Shown piece after piece: positions 31,961-43,139 of a DNA stretch of 64,000 bases. The DNA is from Areca catechu. Lineage: Eukaryota > Streptophyta > Magnoliopsida > Arecales > Arecaceae. Below the pieces are notes generated by a model, which was given only the letters and a program-made list of their open reading frames with translations, had not been told where the DNA came from and made no database searches. Made by a program: the position numbers and the translations under genes. The stretch lies in the NCBI GenBank assembly GCA_021397845.1, contig CM038053.1, positions 147,768,041 to 147,832,040 on the forward strand, read 5' to 3'. Numbering within the stretch: position 1 is the stretch's first letter; every line of letters begins with the position of its first letter.

Positions 31961-32026
31961 GCAAATTAAGTCTAATAAATTTTAAAATTAGGCTTAGGAT
32001 CGAATGAATGGGTTGTGGTTTTGGGA

Positions 32027-32055
32027 TAAGGAGAGGTTATCAACTCCTCCCCTTA
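32027..32055 (-). ncRNA. Conserved leader hairpin, element D
   Basis: Plus-strand TAAGGAGAGG, TTATCAACT, CCTCCCCTTA; the same ten-position stem as in B. Confidence 0.62.
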
Positions 32056-32515
32056 TCTTAGATGCTCAATTGCCCTTAAGATGAATTAGGAGATGATCAC
32101 TCAAAAAAAAAAATTGAATTGCAGAAACACAGAAACAGAATTGCTGTAATTTAACTCTCAAAAATTTCACAAAAACCAATAAATAACAGTAAAATTATAT
32201 AAAATAGTTTCAATTATACTGGTTCCAAAAAAATAAAAATCACATAATTTGGAGTTACCTACAATGAGAAACAATTCCTGCAACAGGGAAGTTACAGGAT
32301 GAAAACAGAATGCTTCCCCCGTTTACAATTCCTGCTACGAAGTTGTAACCCAGCGGATCCCCTACACGCCCTAGGAACACCTTGTGGAATGGGAAGAGGA
32401 GGTTTGCACCTCGCTTCGTTCCTAGGACCGGACGTCTTGGGGAGTCTACTTCGAGCAGACAAAGTAAAAAGAGAGACACTTAAAACAAGCAAGCAAGTCA
32501 GAAACCCTAGACAGG

Positions 32516-32623
32516 GCTCTGATACCAAAAATGATGCAGTACGAAAGCTCTGATACCAAAAATAATGCAGAACAAAAGCTCTGATACCAAAATGATGCAG
32601 CACGAAAGCTCTGATACCAAAAA
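32516..32623 (-). repeat. Four tandem primer-binding sites at the D 5' LTR
   Basis: GCTCTGATACCA (complement of TGGTATCAGAGC) occurs at 32516-32527, 32547-32558, 32578-32589 and 32608-32619, with spacings of 31, 31 and 30 bases. Each spacer repeats the U5 end (ATGATGCAG or ATAATGCAG on plus). The copy next to the LTR is 32608-32619. The copy next to the leader is followed by GGG/CCCTGTC as in B, so it corresponds to B's site at 17036. Confidence 0.92.
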
Positions 32624-34297
32624 TGATGCAGAACGGATATGTGGGATGCGGAAGCAAATTAAAATTAAATTTTTTTTTTATTTATTTATTTTCAGAAGTC
32701 AGCTTTGACTCAAAGGAAAGATAAACTAATGTTGAAAGAAACTAAGAAATGACAGAAAGCATAATTAAAAGGAGTGGATTATAGAGTAACTCAGAAGTAG
32801 GATCGCTGGGGATTGAGAAACCCCCAGACCTAGGGTTTACTCCTCTTTCAAGAAACAGACGAAGAGAGAAGAGAAGGTTTTATACCTGACTGTGATATCT
32901 CTCGTTGCTTCAATTGAAGGACACTCTCGAGCAGATTGTAGGATCCTTGGAGATGGGGTATCTTCGCAATGGATCCTCGGATTGTAGTCCTATGGCAAGG
33001 TTGGCCTTCTTCTTGAACTCAGGATCTGGAAGAAGAAGAACAAAAAAAAAAAAACTAGAAACTCAAAGAAAGACACTGACCTGAGGACTTAATGAAGATT
33101 GTTGGATGTAGAAGTTCCAGAGATCTTGATACTGATCTGACTCTTCGTTGAACTTGCTCTGTAGTTGAAACAGTTGATCTGAACCTGGATGCTGGTGACC
33201 GGCTTCGATGTGGAAGAGAGGGGCCGTGGGATGAAGATGGAAAATTAGGGTTTGGTGGTGGTGGAGTAGAGATGGGTGGACTAAGATAGGGTTTTGGGGT
33301 TGGAGATCTCACACCTCCTCAAGGTTCCTAGGGAACCCGGATTTACTCCCTCACGGAGCTCAACACTTGAATACAAGTGCGGAAGAGAGAAACAAAAAGT
33401 TGCTCACAAAGAAATTGATTTCATTCATTTTTTTTTTCAAGAGTTACATAGAATTGAATATATAGACATAACAAAGAAATAAAATTTCATACACTTTCCA
33501 TGTGGGACTAATAGGACTAACCCACACTTTAGGCATCAAATTCTCTTCCCAAGACTCCTTCCATGAGTGGGCAACCCAAAAACTCCAAGAAAACTTGAAA
33601 ATCAACTCCAAATGGCAGGTTATGGGGGTGTCTCCTAGTATCTCTCCATGAATCAAGGATTTTCCCTTCATGGTTTGGCTCTTTTGGATACCTCCTAGTC
33701 TTGCTCCACAAGTTTAGGCTTCTTCCTTTAATGGCTTTGGCACTTTAGGAATTTTTGGGTGCCTCCTTGATTTTCTCCCCAAGACATGCTCTCTTCCTTT
33801 TATAACTTGGGTTTTTATGGAACATTGTGGGGCACCTCCTTGTTCCTCTCTTCAAGAAAAATTCTTGCCATCTTGGCTTGGGTTTATCTGGAAAGAAGTT
33901 GGCTCCTCCTTGGATTGAGGTATCTTGATGGATTTTTCCCCCAAGTGGCGCATGAAAGAAGGGACCTACTTTCTTGTGGTGTGGGGACCAAGGCACACTG
34001 GATGGAGATGTGGCGCCTCCTGGACTCTGGCATGTGGTTGGGAGTGTGGCACCCACTTGCTTGGTCCTGGGAGAAAATGTGGCACCTTGGAGAAGACCTA
34101 GACCACTACTAGGACTTGTATTGAGTCAACATGACTCAACAAAATTTAAATTGCAGGGAAATACAGACTCAAACTAAAATTGAGTTGACCAAGTCAAACC
34201 TTATTACAAAACTAGAAAACCCTAATTCTTCGGGCAATGTCAATCAAAGATCCAGATGGAGCCCTAAAGTCTTCTTCTGAGTCTGGTGCCCGCACCA
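32624..34297 (-). repeat. Element D, 5' LTR
   Basis: On plus it runs from TGATGCAGAACGG to GTGCCCGCACCA and is nearly the same as 27247-28923. TATA-like GAATATATAGAC (plus) lies near 33456-33467. Confidence 0.9.
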
Positions 34298-34351
34298 CAT
34301 AGAGGGTTGAAAAGCCTCTGTCTTATTCTGGTGCCTCTGGTGTCCGCACCA

Positions 34352-35730
34352 GGTAAGGATTGAGGTTTGTTTTCCTCTATGTTGTTCGGTGACAAACTAG
34401 TTTAATATGAATGGTGTAAGCATAAAGTTCTCTTTGGACTAGATCTACCAGATATCCTAGAAGTGGGCATCGATCAGGGGGCCTCACGAGGAGCCAGAGA
34501 AGAGGCCCCGCTTGGAGCTAGAGAAAAGGCCCCATAGGAAGTTGAAGAAAAGGTCCTGTGGGGAGCCATCAAGGTGAGCCAAAGAGGTGAGAGGGAAGAG
34601 GTCCCAGCACCGATGGCAAGGGTAGCCAAAGATGTGGTTCCACCAACCGGCAAGGCACCTACTTTGAGAGAGAGGAATGCACAACCCCCTACCGCCATCA
34701 TCGAGGTCATGCTAGTGCCGTCATCTCCTAAGGCAGGCACCATTGCAGGGCCTGAGGGTGTAGACACTCTTGCCATGGTGCCCTTAGTAGTGATAAAGAA
34801 TCGGGTGCCAGATTCGATGTCCATCAGGCCCTCGACCTTCTTTGTGCCTCCTTTGGGGTTGCTTAGGGCCACCGCATGGTCTTGCCTAATGCATCGATGA
34901 TGATCAATGTGGGTCTGGTGGAGAGGCTACTTGGCTTCATCTTGCAACCTCAGAGGATCACTGAGAGAGACTTATCCAAACACTGTGGCAAACCATCATC
35001 GGGATCCTTCCCCAGTTGATCACATTAAGTCTTCCATCATTTGATTGGATTATGGGTTCGGGGGGTAGCGGAAATCTATGCTAATCCTTCATCAGTTTTG
35101 ATTGCAGCTGGCCCAGGATGCCCTCCTGGTGAAGGGCTATTTCTTGGGGATGGTCAAGTAGGACATTGGGTCTTGCACCATGGTCGAGGCTACAGAGGCC
35201 AAGGCCCGGGTCTTAGCAGACCAGGTGCTTGACCTGGAGGTGCAGGTGAAGTCACTAGAGACTGAGCTCGAGGCCTCCTAGGACACTATCAAGGAGCTCG
35301 AGGACTGGGTAGAGGACCATGAGGTCAAGGCTGTGAAGTGGGAAGAGCTCTTCCATGACTTGGAGAACCATCTGGCAGACTCCACTACCACAGTTCTCTA
35401 CTAGGATGGAGAGGTCCATACCTTCCAGATGTAGTTGGATCTCTCAGAATCTTACACCACAGCGATGGAAGAGAAGGGCTAGCCTTCAAGATGGTGATTG
35501 GAGTGACATGGGAAGAAGTGGCCCAGGCCATCGCATGGTACAAGGCCTCAAAGGACTTCAAGGATGTTGCCAGTGAAGCCATCTATGATGCATCCTAAAA
35601 GGGCTTCAAAGAATGCAAGAAGAAAGTGGTGTTGACCTTCAACCATCTGGACTTGTGGGACATCATGCCAAATGATGCCGAGGGGAGAGGAGATGTAGTA
35701 GGCCACTCTACCCCACCTCTAGGGCCATGA
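34352..35730 (+). pseudogene. Broken plant 'putative gypsy-type transposon' gene, part 3 of 3
   Basis: After C the gene resumes in several shifted frames. 34574-34900 encodes a Pro/Ala/Val-rich stretch. 35180-35480 encodes a coiled coil (ARVLADQVLDLEVQVKSLET, IKELEDWVEDHEVKAVKWEE). 35480-35730 encodes a C-terminal part (TWEEVAQAIAWYKASKDFKD, GFKECKKKVV) ending at TGA 35728-35730. A coiled coil followed by such a tail is what I know of C-terminal parts in this plant family. Stops and shifts are numerous, and the first 100 bases, beginning GGTAAGG, may include intron. No function can be claimed. Confidence 0.55.
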
Positions 35731-36018
35731 GCAGCCTAGAGCCTTCTTCTCCTTTCTCTTTCTTTTTCATTCTTTATTTTGCCTTGTATTCTTCATGGGG
35801 CTCTCCAACTTGTCAGGGGACCCATGCTTTTTAAAATGATTTTTGATGAGTGAAGTTCTTCTTTCTTTTAGGATGAGTCTTCCCTTAGTTATTTTTTTAC
35901 CTTTTTAATTTTTTCTCTTCTTCTTTTTTGGTGAGATAGTAGAGCTATGAAGAAGGCCATTTGAAGGGGTGGTGCTGTCGGGCTTCCTATCTTTCTTTTC
36001 CAAATCTAGGAAATGATG
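35731..36018 (+). other. Pyrimidine-rich downstream sequence
   Basis: Long T/C-rich stretches (CTTCTCCTTTCTCTTTCTTT and similar) follow the broken gene and lead to the 56-bp minisatellite. No gene is visible. Confidence 0.5.
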
Positions 36019-36248
36019 GATGAGTGCGAGGCTTTGGAGCTCCTGGCTTCCTTTGCCGAATGTGGAATCCGATAGATAAGTGCAGGTCTTTGGAGCTCCT
36101 AGCTTCCTTCATCGAACTTGGGGCTTGATAAATAAGTGTGGGGCTTTCGAACTCCCAGCTTTCTTCACTAGACTTGTGGTCCAATGGATGAGTACCGGGC
36201 TTTAGAGCTCCCGACTTCCTTCATTGGACGTGGGGTCCGAAGGATAAG
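36019..36248 (+). repeat. 56-bp minisatellite, left part
   Basis: GATGAGTG/GATAAGTG starts recur at 36019, 36075, 36131, 36187 and 36243, exactly 56 bases apart. A unit reads roughly GATGAGTGCAGGGCTTTGGA, then GCTCCCAGCTTCCTTC, then ACCGGACCTGGGGTCCGATG. The array is interrupted in the fifth unit by element E. The period is not a multiple of three, so it is not coding. Confidence 0.9.
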
Positions 36249-37908
36249 TGATGATGGATGGGATTCTAATATGATGCAGGATGATATGCAAGGGATGAAC
36301 ATGAAGAAAATCATATTAAAGAAAACAAATATTTTTAGATTTTTTTTATAGTTTGATTCCCGAAACTAGGCAAGACTAGGTTAGGATTATCCTGTATCTG
36401 TTAGTATCCTGCCCACATGCTAGAACTATCAAAGTGACAAAGCAAATAAAGGATCCTAGGACTAAGAAGGCCTATTAGGTGCATGCTCTACTTCAACAAA
36501 ATAGAAAAAGTGAGAAGAGAAAGGTTCTACATACCTAGCAATGATGCTCTGGATAACGTAGAAGGGTTCGCTCCACTCGGATCGGTGCCTAGATGAAGAA
36601 GTCACTTTCTCGCAGATCCGTCAACATTTTATCAGCCTGGTTCAAGAGCAAAGAAGACCTCATCTAGAGGACATGGCACTGGAGGGATCCTGCAAATGTC
36701 AAAGGATAGTGATGTAAAATAATGGAAAAATATGAATTAGGGTTGGAAAGTTAAGAGATGTTTGGATGCGCTGGTAGCCTTGTTAATGAAGATGCCGAGA
36801 TTCTTTGATGTGGGTGGTCTGGAATTTGAGATGGCAGCCTGGATTGGAGTGGATAGGGGCAGCCTAGTGTAGGGTTGGAGATGGAGTGGGAGGCCAGGTG
36901 GTGAAAGAAGAAGATGGCCTAGGGCTTTCTAGAGAGATGGGGGGCGTCCTCATACGAATGGTTGATGGGGCGGCCAAGGGGTGGAGATGGAGATATGATG
37001 GGGTGGCTAGGGTTTAGTGGGAGAAGATTAGCTAACGGGATAACTAGGACCTCGCACCCCTCGACGTTTCAAAGAACAAAGCTAACGGGTCTCACTCCCA
37101 CTCCATTTGGAGAAAACAAAGCAGTGTAGAAAAACTCTCAATTTCATTCATCAAAAGATTATTCATTAAAAGAGAGGGAGCGGTGGTGTATTTATCGGTT
37201 AACCCAGGTCCTCTCCTTGTTAGGATTGGAGTACAAAATTTGAATAGGAAACGGATTACAAAATCTGAATAGAAAAAGAATTACAACTCCTTGATGTAAT
37301 AGGAAAGTCTCTTCCTCTTGGGACTTGGTCTCCTCATGGGCTTGGAGGCTTGACTTTTCCACTCCCTGGTGGGCTTGGACTTGGGGTTCCAAACTTGTTT
37401 GCTGGATGGGGTGCCAACCATTAATGGGCCTTTGGGTTGGGGCGCCCAAGGAAGAATATTTTTATGGGGCACCAAAGAGGAATCTTCATGTGGAGCGCCA
37501 TGGGCTTGGGCGGCATGAAGGGCCCAAGTATTTGGACTGGGGCAGCTTGAGTAGGCTTAGAACTTCCACTCCTAGGTGGGGGCCAGGTAAATCCCCTGGT
37601 CTGGTGATTCTCCTCTTGTACTTGAAAGTTACGGGACTTGTTGGACTGAACTTGAGTGAAGGACTTACAGGACTCAAGTAAACTCACTAAACTTGACACG
37701 TGGACTCACTCAACTTATACTTGCCAGAACAAATAGGCTCATGTAACAGGACTCAGCTGACGGACTCAATTTACATAGTGAAGTCAATTAGACTCAATCG
37801 AGTTACTTTATTATAGGATTCAATTGAAAAATACAGACTTCCCGACACATGAATTAGAGAACATAATTGGAACCTTGAAATTCTGGTCTGCTCCTAATGT
37901 ACCTATCA
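36249..37908 (-). repeat. Element E, 3' LTR
   Basis: On plus: TGATGATGGATGGG to GTACCTATCA. GGTGTATTTATCGG near 37185-37198 corresponds to the TATA region on minus. The short open frames in it are not protein-like. Confidence 0.85.
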
Positions 37909-38372
37909 ATTCTCTTGGGGTGGGAGGAACTCGACCCTGTCAAGTAAAGGTCAATCTGGCTATGGTACTGCTTTGATGGGTTTAGGTTGAGGTGTTGCGG
38001 ATCCTCTCGAGTGATCCATAAGTCCTCAGATCTTGGTAGACCTTGCCAACGAACTAAATGACATGGTAGCCTTTGATTCAGGTACTGATGGCTTGGTCAA
38101 CCAGGATACACTCAATCATTTCCTCTCATAAGCTAATTTAGTGGAGACTCAGGGATCGGTTAGCTCTCAAAGAAAGGGTCAAGCTCAATAGGCTCACTAG
38201 GTATCATTGTTGGCTCCCTATACTCAACTAAGTCTGAGATATTGAAGGTTGAGCTTAATACCTAATTAGGGGGTAGCTTAGGCACTAGGTCCAATATTCT
38301 TTATCACTATGATGGATCCAGCTTACGAGTATGTAGCCTAATCATCACAAGATTTCCCTAGCGAACTCTTGG
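37909..38372 (-). pseudogene. Polypurine junction, chromodomain and integrase C-terminus remnants, element E
   Basis: On plus the junction (ATTCTCTTGGGGTGGGAGGA, then ACTCGACCCTGTCAAG) is followed by sequences aligning with the chromodomain and GPF/Y regions of C and D, heavily mutated. Element F interrupts it at 38373. Confidence 0.6.
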
Positions 38373-39063
38373 TGATGCGGGACAGAGATCGGGGTTGGAT
38401 CGCTAGCGAGCTAAGAAGTCACCAGGGGATTAAGATTTGTCTAGAAGAAGAAAGAAGAGGGCGAAGGGTTTAGAAAGATAACTGGGGTTCACATAGGTTC
38501 TCATAGGAGAACAAGCACAAAGCAAAGGGCTTACATAGATGCCCTATGGATCACATAGATACCCTGAAAAAAAGGGGGAAGGGATCACACAGATAACTTT
38601 AGGAATAATAGGGATCACATAGAAACCCTGGGCTCACACAGATGCCATCACATAGATCCTTCACATAGAACTCAAGAAATTTTATTCATCCATGGCATTC
38701 AAAAAAATACAAGAGGAGTGGGGTATTTATAGATTCACCCCAGGGTACAAGACTTGAGGGCTAAGAAACCCTGACTTGTGGGCCAAGAAACCTTGGTGGA
38801 CCTGGTCAACAGTGGGCCTTTGTCTTGGACTGGAGCTCTCTTTTGATAGCTTGGAGGCATCTAAGGGCCCAGATGCATGGAATCCAGTTCTGGTTGGGGA
38901 GGGCCTGGTGAATCTCCGGGTCTGCTTACTCTCCTCTTGGATCTTGACATGAATGAAAATTATAGGACTCGATCTTGCTCACTTGATTGGACTGAAAATA
39001 ACTACACTAAATGGACTCAACTGGACTCAAAATAAAATATACTAGACTCTCGGGTCCCCATCA
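38373..39063 (-). repeat. Element F, 3' LTR
   Basis: Termini TGATGCGGGA (left) and GTCCCCATCA (right). It contains many copies of GGATCACAYAGATACCCT-like direct repeats (about 38480-38660) and a minus TATA (GGTATTTATAGATT on plus, about 38727). Confidence 0.87.
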
Positions 39064-40181
39064 TTCCCTTGGAGTGGGGTGAACTCGACTCCGTCAAGTC
39101 AAGCTCAGCAGGGGCTTTGATGGAACTGAATCTAAGCAAATCAAAAAGGGCTCTTAGGTTCACTTTTTCTTTTCAAACAAATTCCATATTTTTTTCTCAT
39201 TTTTTTGGTTGCTCTGAGATCTATGTAACTATGAAATTCTTGCTACTCTATGAATTATGCACTTTGGAAATCGTGCAGCTCCAAAAACCATGCAGCACTG
39301 AAGTCGATAACAGGGAGGGAAATATGCATTCATGTTCGTGCTGGCCTTGGTGCCTTCATGTTCGTGCCATGCTGGAATAAGAATCCTCATGGAGGGAATT
39401 CGACGAGGCTTCATTGGCGATCTCGAAGGAGCTGGTGCCTGGGAGGGGGAGGACTGGTTCGGTCGATGGACGGTGGCACGTAGAGATAGGGCATGGCTCT
39501 GTTTCGATGGTTGTCGGCATCCGTGAGAGGGGCTAGGTGGATCTGGCTTGGATGCTGTGGGTTCGGATACCTTCTCCCCGATGGCCGGCAGCCTGGGAGA
39601 TGGGGTTTGTGTGGCGAAGGATGACGGTGGTGGTGGAGGAGTTGATTCAGTGAGTGGACAAGTCCGAGAAGGGTGGATGATGTGTTTGGGTTGTGGATGT
39701 AAAGTTTTGGGATGGATCGAGGCCTTGAGGTCATCGAGAGGGGGCCGAAGTTGGATCCGTCGATGGCCATGGAGGGTGGTAGATGGGATATGGGAGCCGA
39801 TGTGGAAATGGAGCTGGAGGCAGTCAAGCATCTTGAGCTGCTGGAGCTTTTGGAGCTTTTGGTGGAAAGAGCATCACGTGGATCACAGCATCACGAGATC
39901 TCCACAGACGGTGGCTGTTGGCTAGCTATGGATGACTCTAGGCGAATTAAGGGCTGAGGAGATGGTGATGTGGTCGAAGGGGTCGGATCGGATTGATGGG
40001 AGGAGGAGGCCGGGGTGGGAACTTCTGGATTGGTGTCGGTGGAGGCATGATTGGTGGTGTTCTTGGTTGTAGGCGATGTGGAGATGGTCTTCACGAGCAG
40101 AGGCGGACATGATCTGGGCGATGGCAGTAGGGGCGTTGGCATATAAAAGATTCGAGAAGAAGAAACATACCTAATCTATTT
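39064..40181 (-). other. GC-rich Pro/Ser/His-coding interior of element F
   Basis: On the minus strand there are overlapping open frames: 83 codons (40142-39891), 138 codons (39827-39411) and 200 codons (39831-39229). They are rich in Pro, Ser, His and Thr and match no family I know. The interior is visibly richer in G+C than its surroundings and contains near-palindromic GATGGCAGTAGGGG-type stretches. It could be a captured host gene or promoter fragment, or non-coding cargo. Long open frames are expected by chance in such composition, so none is called as a gene. Confidence 0.55.
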
Positions 40182-40198
40182 GGGCTCTGATACCAAGT

Positions 40199-40930
40199 TG
40201 ATGCGGGACAGAGATTGGGGTTAGATTGCTGGCAAGCTAAAAAGTTACCAGGGGATTAGGGTTTGTCTGGATGAAGCAATAAGAGGATGAAGGGTTTAGA
40301 AAGAGAACTTGGGTTCACACAGATTCCCCCAGGAGAACAAGCTTAAAGCAAAGGGCTCATACAGATGCCCTGGGGATCACACAAATACCTTGAAAAGAAG
40401 GGGGAAGGGATCACACAGATAACCTTAGAAATAATAGGGATCATACAGATACCCTGGACTCACACAAATGCCCTCACACAGTAAATTAGGGATCACACAG
40501 ATACCCTGGGATCACACAGATCCTTCACACAGAACTCAAGAAATTTTATTCATCCATGGCATTCATAAAAAATACAAGAGGGGTGGTCTATTTATAGATT
40601 CACCCCAGGGTACATTACTTAAGGGCTAAGAAACCATGACTTGTGGGCCATGAAACCCTGGTGGACCTGGTCAACAATGGGCCTTTGTGTTGGACTGGAG
40701 CTCTCTCTTGGGACTTGGAGGCATGTAAGGGCCCAGATGCATGGAATCCAATTCCGATTGGGGAGGCCTGGTGAATCTCTGGGTCAGCTTACTCTCCTCT
40801 TAGATCTTGACATGAATGAAAATTACAGGACTCGATCTAACTCACTTGATTGGACTGAAAATAACTGGACTCTACTAAATGGACTCAACTGGACTCAAAA
40901 AAAGTATACTAGACTCTCGGGTCCCTATCA
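40199..40930 (-). repeat. Element F, 5' LTR
   Basis: From TGATGCGGGACAG to GTCCCTATCA. It has the same GGATCACACAGATACCCT-like repeats (about 40310-40530) with one more repeat than the 3' LTR, which accounts for most of its extra length. Confidence 0.87.
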
Positions 40931-40935
40931 CTTGG

Positions 40936-41321
40936 ACTCTTTTCAGAAATTGACCATGTTTTTATAAAATCATTGCTCACATTAATCTGATGATTAATTT
41001 CTCATGCAGATCTCTAATCATGCAATGCAAAAACTCATAACACCTAATGCAGGCAAATGACTTGTGCCAACACTTATTGATATGTAGACTCGACTAAATC
41101 CTAAACTATAACTGTGGTTTGACCCTTGGTTTGGTGGGTGACATGCAGATGAGAATGGTGCATGGACTTCTACTAAATGCCATAGGGTATGTTAGAAATA
41201 AGATGCAAACCTAACATGTGTAATGAATGTATGCAACATGCTAACCTCTATAAAATGCAATCGAATGGTTAGAGAAACATGAGAAGCTTTAGGAAAGAGT
41301 AGAAAATAAGAGGTGGATTCA
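40936..41321 (-). pseudogene. Integrase-core-like remnant, element E
   Basis: Aligned with C (23440-23660) on the minus strand, this carries the decayed tail region (segments around 41150-41240 and the MFL/RLHFIEV-like area). It is too degraded to read a frame and is cut by G at 41322. Confidence 0.45.
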
Positions 41322-43139
41322 TGATGTGGGCATCAGGATTTGACTTGAGCCCTTCAAACTTTGGGGGATCTCTGATTAGGGTTCTGTGTTTATCGAGTCC
41401 TGTAATAAGGCTGTCAGCCTCTAGTTTATTTGCTTAAATGGAGTCTGTACCTCGACCCATCGGGTCGAGCTGAGTCTTGTAATAAGTCGGGCCAAGTCTA
41501 AGCCCATGAAGTCTTTAGTGGTTCAAAAGTTAAGTCTCTTTTAAGCCTAACAAAGGCAAGGAGACATGTCAGCTCAGGGCCCACCTTATCTGTTTATGTG
41601 GCACACTGAGGTGATGACATGTGGTTTATTTTGGGCACCCAAGAAAGGGGACCACTCACATGATCCATGCCCCCTTCCCCTCCCCTCTTCAAGCTCTCTT
41701 CCAATCTAGGATGGGCGGTCATGGAAAGAATTTTCAAATCCCTTGATGCATGCCTCCACTCAAGACTCCTTCCATAAAGAAGTCAAGCAAGAAAGGCATC
41801 CTCCATTCTCCAAGTGGAAAGAAGTTTCAAATCCCTTGATGCATGCCTCCACTCAAGCCTTCTTCCATAAAGAAGTTAAGCAAGAAAGGCATGATCCCTT
41901 GATGAAGTTTAGCAAGAAAGGCATGGTGAAGACATCAAGCCTCAATCCAAGCCTTCTACCAAATAAGCCATGCAAGGAAGGAAGGACAAAGACCAATCCC
42001 CCTCTCCAAGCCTCCAATCATGCCATGCCTAGGATTATTCCCATTTGGTCGGCCTTGAATCAAGCCAAGAAAAGTCAAAGTGGGACAAATCCCTCCCAGC
42101 TAGCCTCACTTCATGTTTTCTACCAAAACCAAGCAAGCAAAGAAGGAAGTCCAAGGAACAATTCCGCCACTCCAAGCCAAGCATCATGCCATACCAAGCT
42201 GGTCGGCCAAGAAGAAAGCTCTCCAAAGCTTGGGCGCCACTTTCAAATTGAGTTGTATTTTTGGTTCAAATTTTGAATGTGTTTTCTTTTGAATTTTGAA
42301 TGTATCTTTGGGTACCTATTTAAAGGACCCAAACCCCTCTTTGTAACAGTTAGTGAATGAATACAAAAAAGAATTTTGAGTGTTTTCTTCTCCAATCCTC
42401 TATCTCCCTAGACTAGGTTGTGAGTGAGTGAAACTCTTCCTTCATCCCTAGGGATGTCGAGTGGTGTGAGGCCACATTCCTTCGCCTGAGGGCGTCGTGT
42501 GGTGTGAGGCCACATTCCTTCGCCTGAGAGCGTCGAGTGGTGGGAGGCCACAATTCCTTCATCCTCCGGGACGTCGCGGGGTGCGAGGCCCCAAGTTATC
42601 AACTTCGATTTCAGACTCCAGTCGGATACCGGGCTCGAAGCCCTATTTCTCTAGCCTAACCTTTATTCAACTTCAACACTTCTCATCTCTTAGCAAACCG
42701 TTCTTTGTCTTGCTGCCTACAGGTCTTCCTCGGTGCTACGGACATCGGAGATGGGTCGTCTTGCCATCAGGTCCACATGATCAAGAATCGGCGCATCCAC
42801 GGGCGCGATTGCTCGGACATCCACGCCGCATCCATCGAGTGGAGCGATCTTTGCACCAGGTGCTTCAGAATTTGAAAGGTTTGCATCCCCATCTCCTAGT
42901 TAGGTATTGGGTGTATCGAGCTAGTCCTAATCCCGGGGTTCCTTAATCTCGGGGTCTTGGTCTATCATTTCTTAGGGATTGATCTGGTAGCATAGATCTC
43001 TTTTCTTTCAGTTTTCCTAGGTTCTCTTTGCTTGCAATCGGGAACCAAAGATAAAACCCTAAAAAGAAAACAAGATATAACCACCTTTGCATCATCCATG
43101 CTAGTATCATCCTCTTCATCCTTTCTTTTTTCCGCATCA
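41322..43139 (+). mobile_element. Solo LTR G
   Basis: A plus-strand LTR begins TGATGTGGGCATCAGG and ends CCGCATCA. It has a CTATTTAAAGGACC box near 42317. No internal region follows; on both sides the sequence is the minus-strand interior of E, which becomes contiguous when G is removed (compare C near 23660). The flanks ATTCA and (A)TTCT are an imperfect duplication. This is what LTR-LTR recombination leaves. Overall layout resembles the LTRs of A. Confidence 0.75.
42445..42590 (+). repeat. Tandem repeats in solo LTR G
   Basis: A unit of about 38-40 bases with GTGTGAGGCCACATTCCTTC and GCCTGAGGGCGTCG occurs three to four times. Element A has a single equivalent (GTGTGAGGCCTC after the UUCG hairpin). 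Confidence 0.75.

Larger units (their letters stand above)
27247..34297 (-). mobile_element. Element D: recent non-autonomous chromovirus-like retrotransposon
   Basis: The element reads on the minus strand, with 5' LTR 32624-34297 and 3' LTR 27247-28923. A perfect target duplication CATAG (27242-27246 and 34298-34302) shows insertion in the 5' LTR of C. The two LTRs look almost identical over long stretches, more so than those of A or E, so D is probably among the youngest insertions here. LTR sequence puts it in the same family as B. It has a nearly open Gag-like ORF, integrase remnants and a chromodomain, but no protease, RT or RNase H. Confidence 0.93.
14678..34351 (-). mobile_element. Element C: non-autonomous Ty3/gypsy element, interrupted by B and D
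   Basis: The element reads on the minus strand. Its 5' LTR is on the right (25845-34351, split by D), its internal region is 22768-25844, and its 3' LTR is on the left (14678-22767, split by B and lacking roughly its last 430 bases). It splits the broken gene of 14034-14677 and 34352-35730. The left truncation removed the end where a target duplication could be read. The internal region has a primer-binding site, leader, one long intact ORF and degenerate integrase/chromodomain sequence, but no RT. Confidence 0.83.
25845..34351 (-). repeat. Element C, 5' LTR, split by D
   Basis: The pieces are 25845-27246 and 34303-34351. The right end is TGTCCGCACCA (minus start TGGTGCGGACACC); the left end TGATGTGGGACT abuts the PBS. 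D entered 49 bases from the LTR start. The LTR resembles that of H (60296-61745). Confidence 0.82.
38373..40930 (-). mobile_element. Element F: small LTR element with non-retroviral GC-rich interior
   Basis: LTRs at 38373-39063 (3') and 40199-40930 (5') are flanked by a perfect duplication CTTGG (38368-38372 and 40931-40935). The primer-binding site is at 40182-40196 (GGGCTCTGATACCAA on plus). The polypurine junction is at 39064-39080. The interior is only 1135 bases and has no Gag or Pol similarity. By size it lies between TRIM and LARD classes. It is presumably mobilised by another element with the same tRNA primer. Confidence 0.9.

Noticed and set aside
32500..32640. A cluster of tRNA-Met genes or tRNA pseudogenes
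   Set aside because: Only the last 12 bases of the tRNA are matched, each copy next to an LTR end; no tRNA cloverleaf is present. These are primer-binding sites.
36019..36248. CRISPR-like array (regular 56-bp spacing)
   Set aside because: The whole unit is repeated with no unique spacers, the context is plant transposons, and units diverge gradually as in a minisatellite.
39229..40142. Element F interior as a real protein gene
   Set aside because: Open frames exist in more than one reading frame of GC-rich sequence and resemble no known family; kept only as possible captured cargo.
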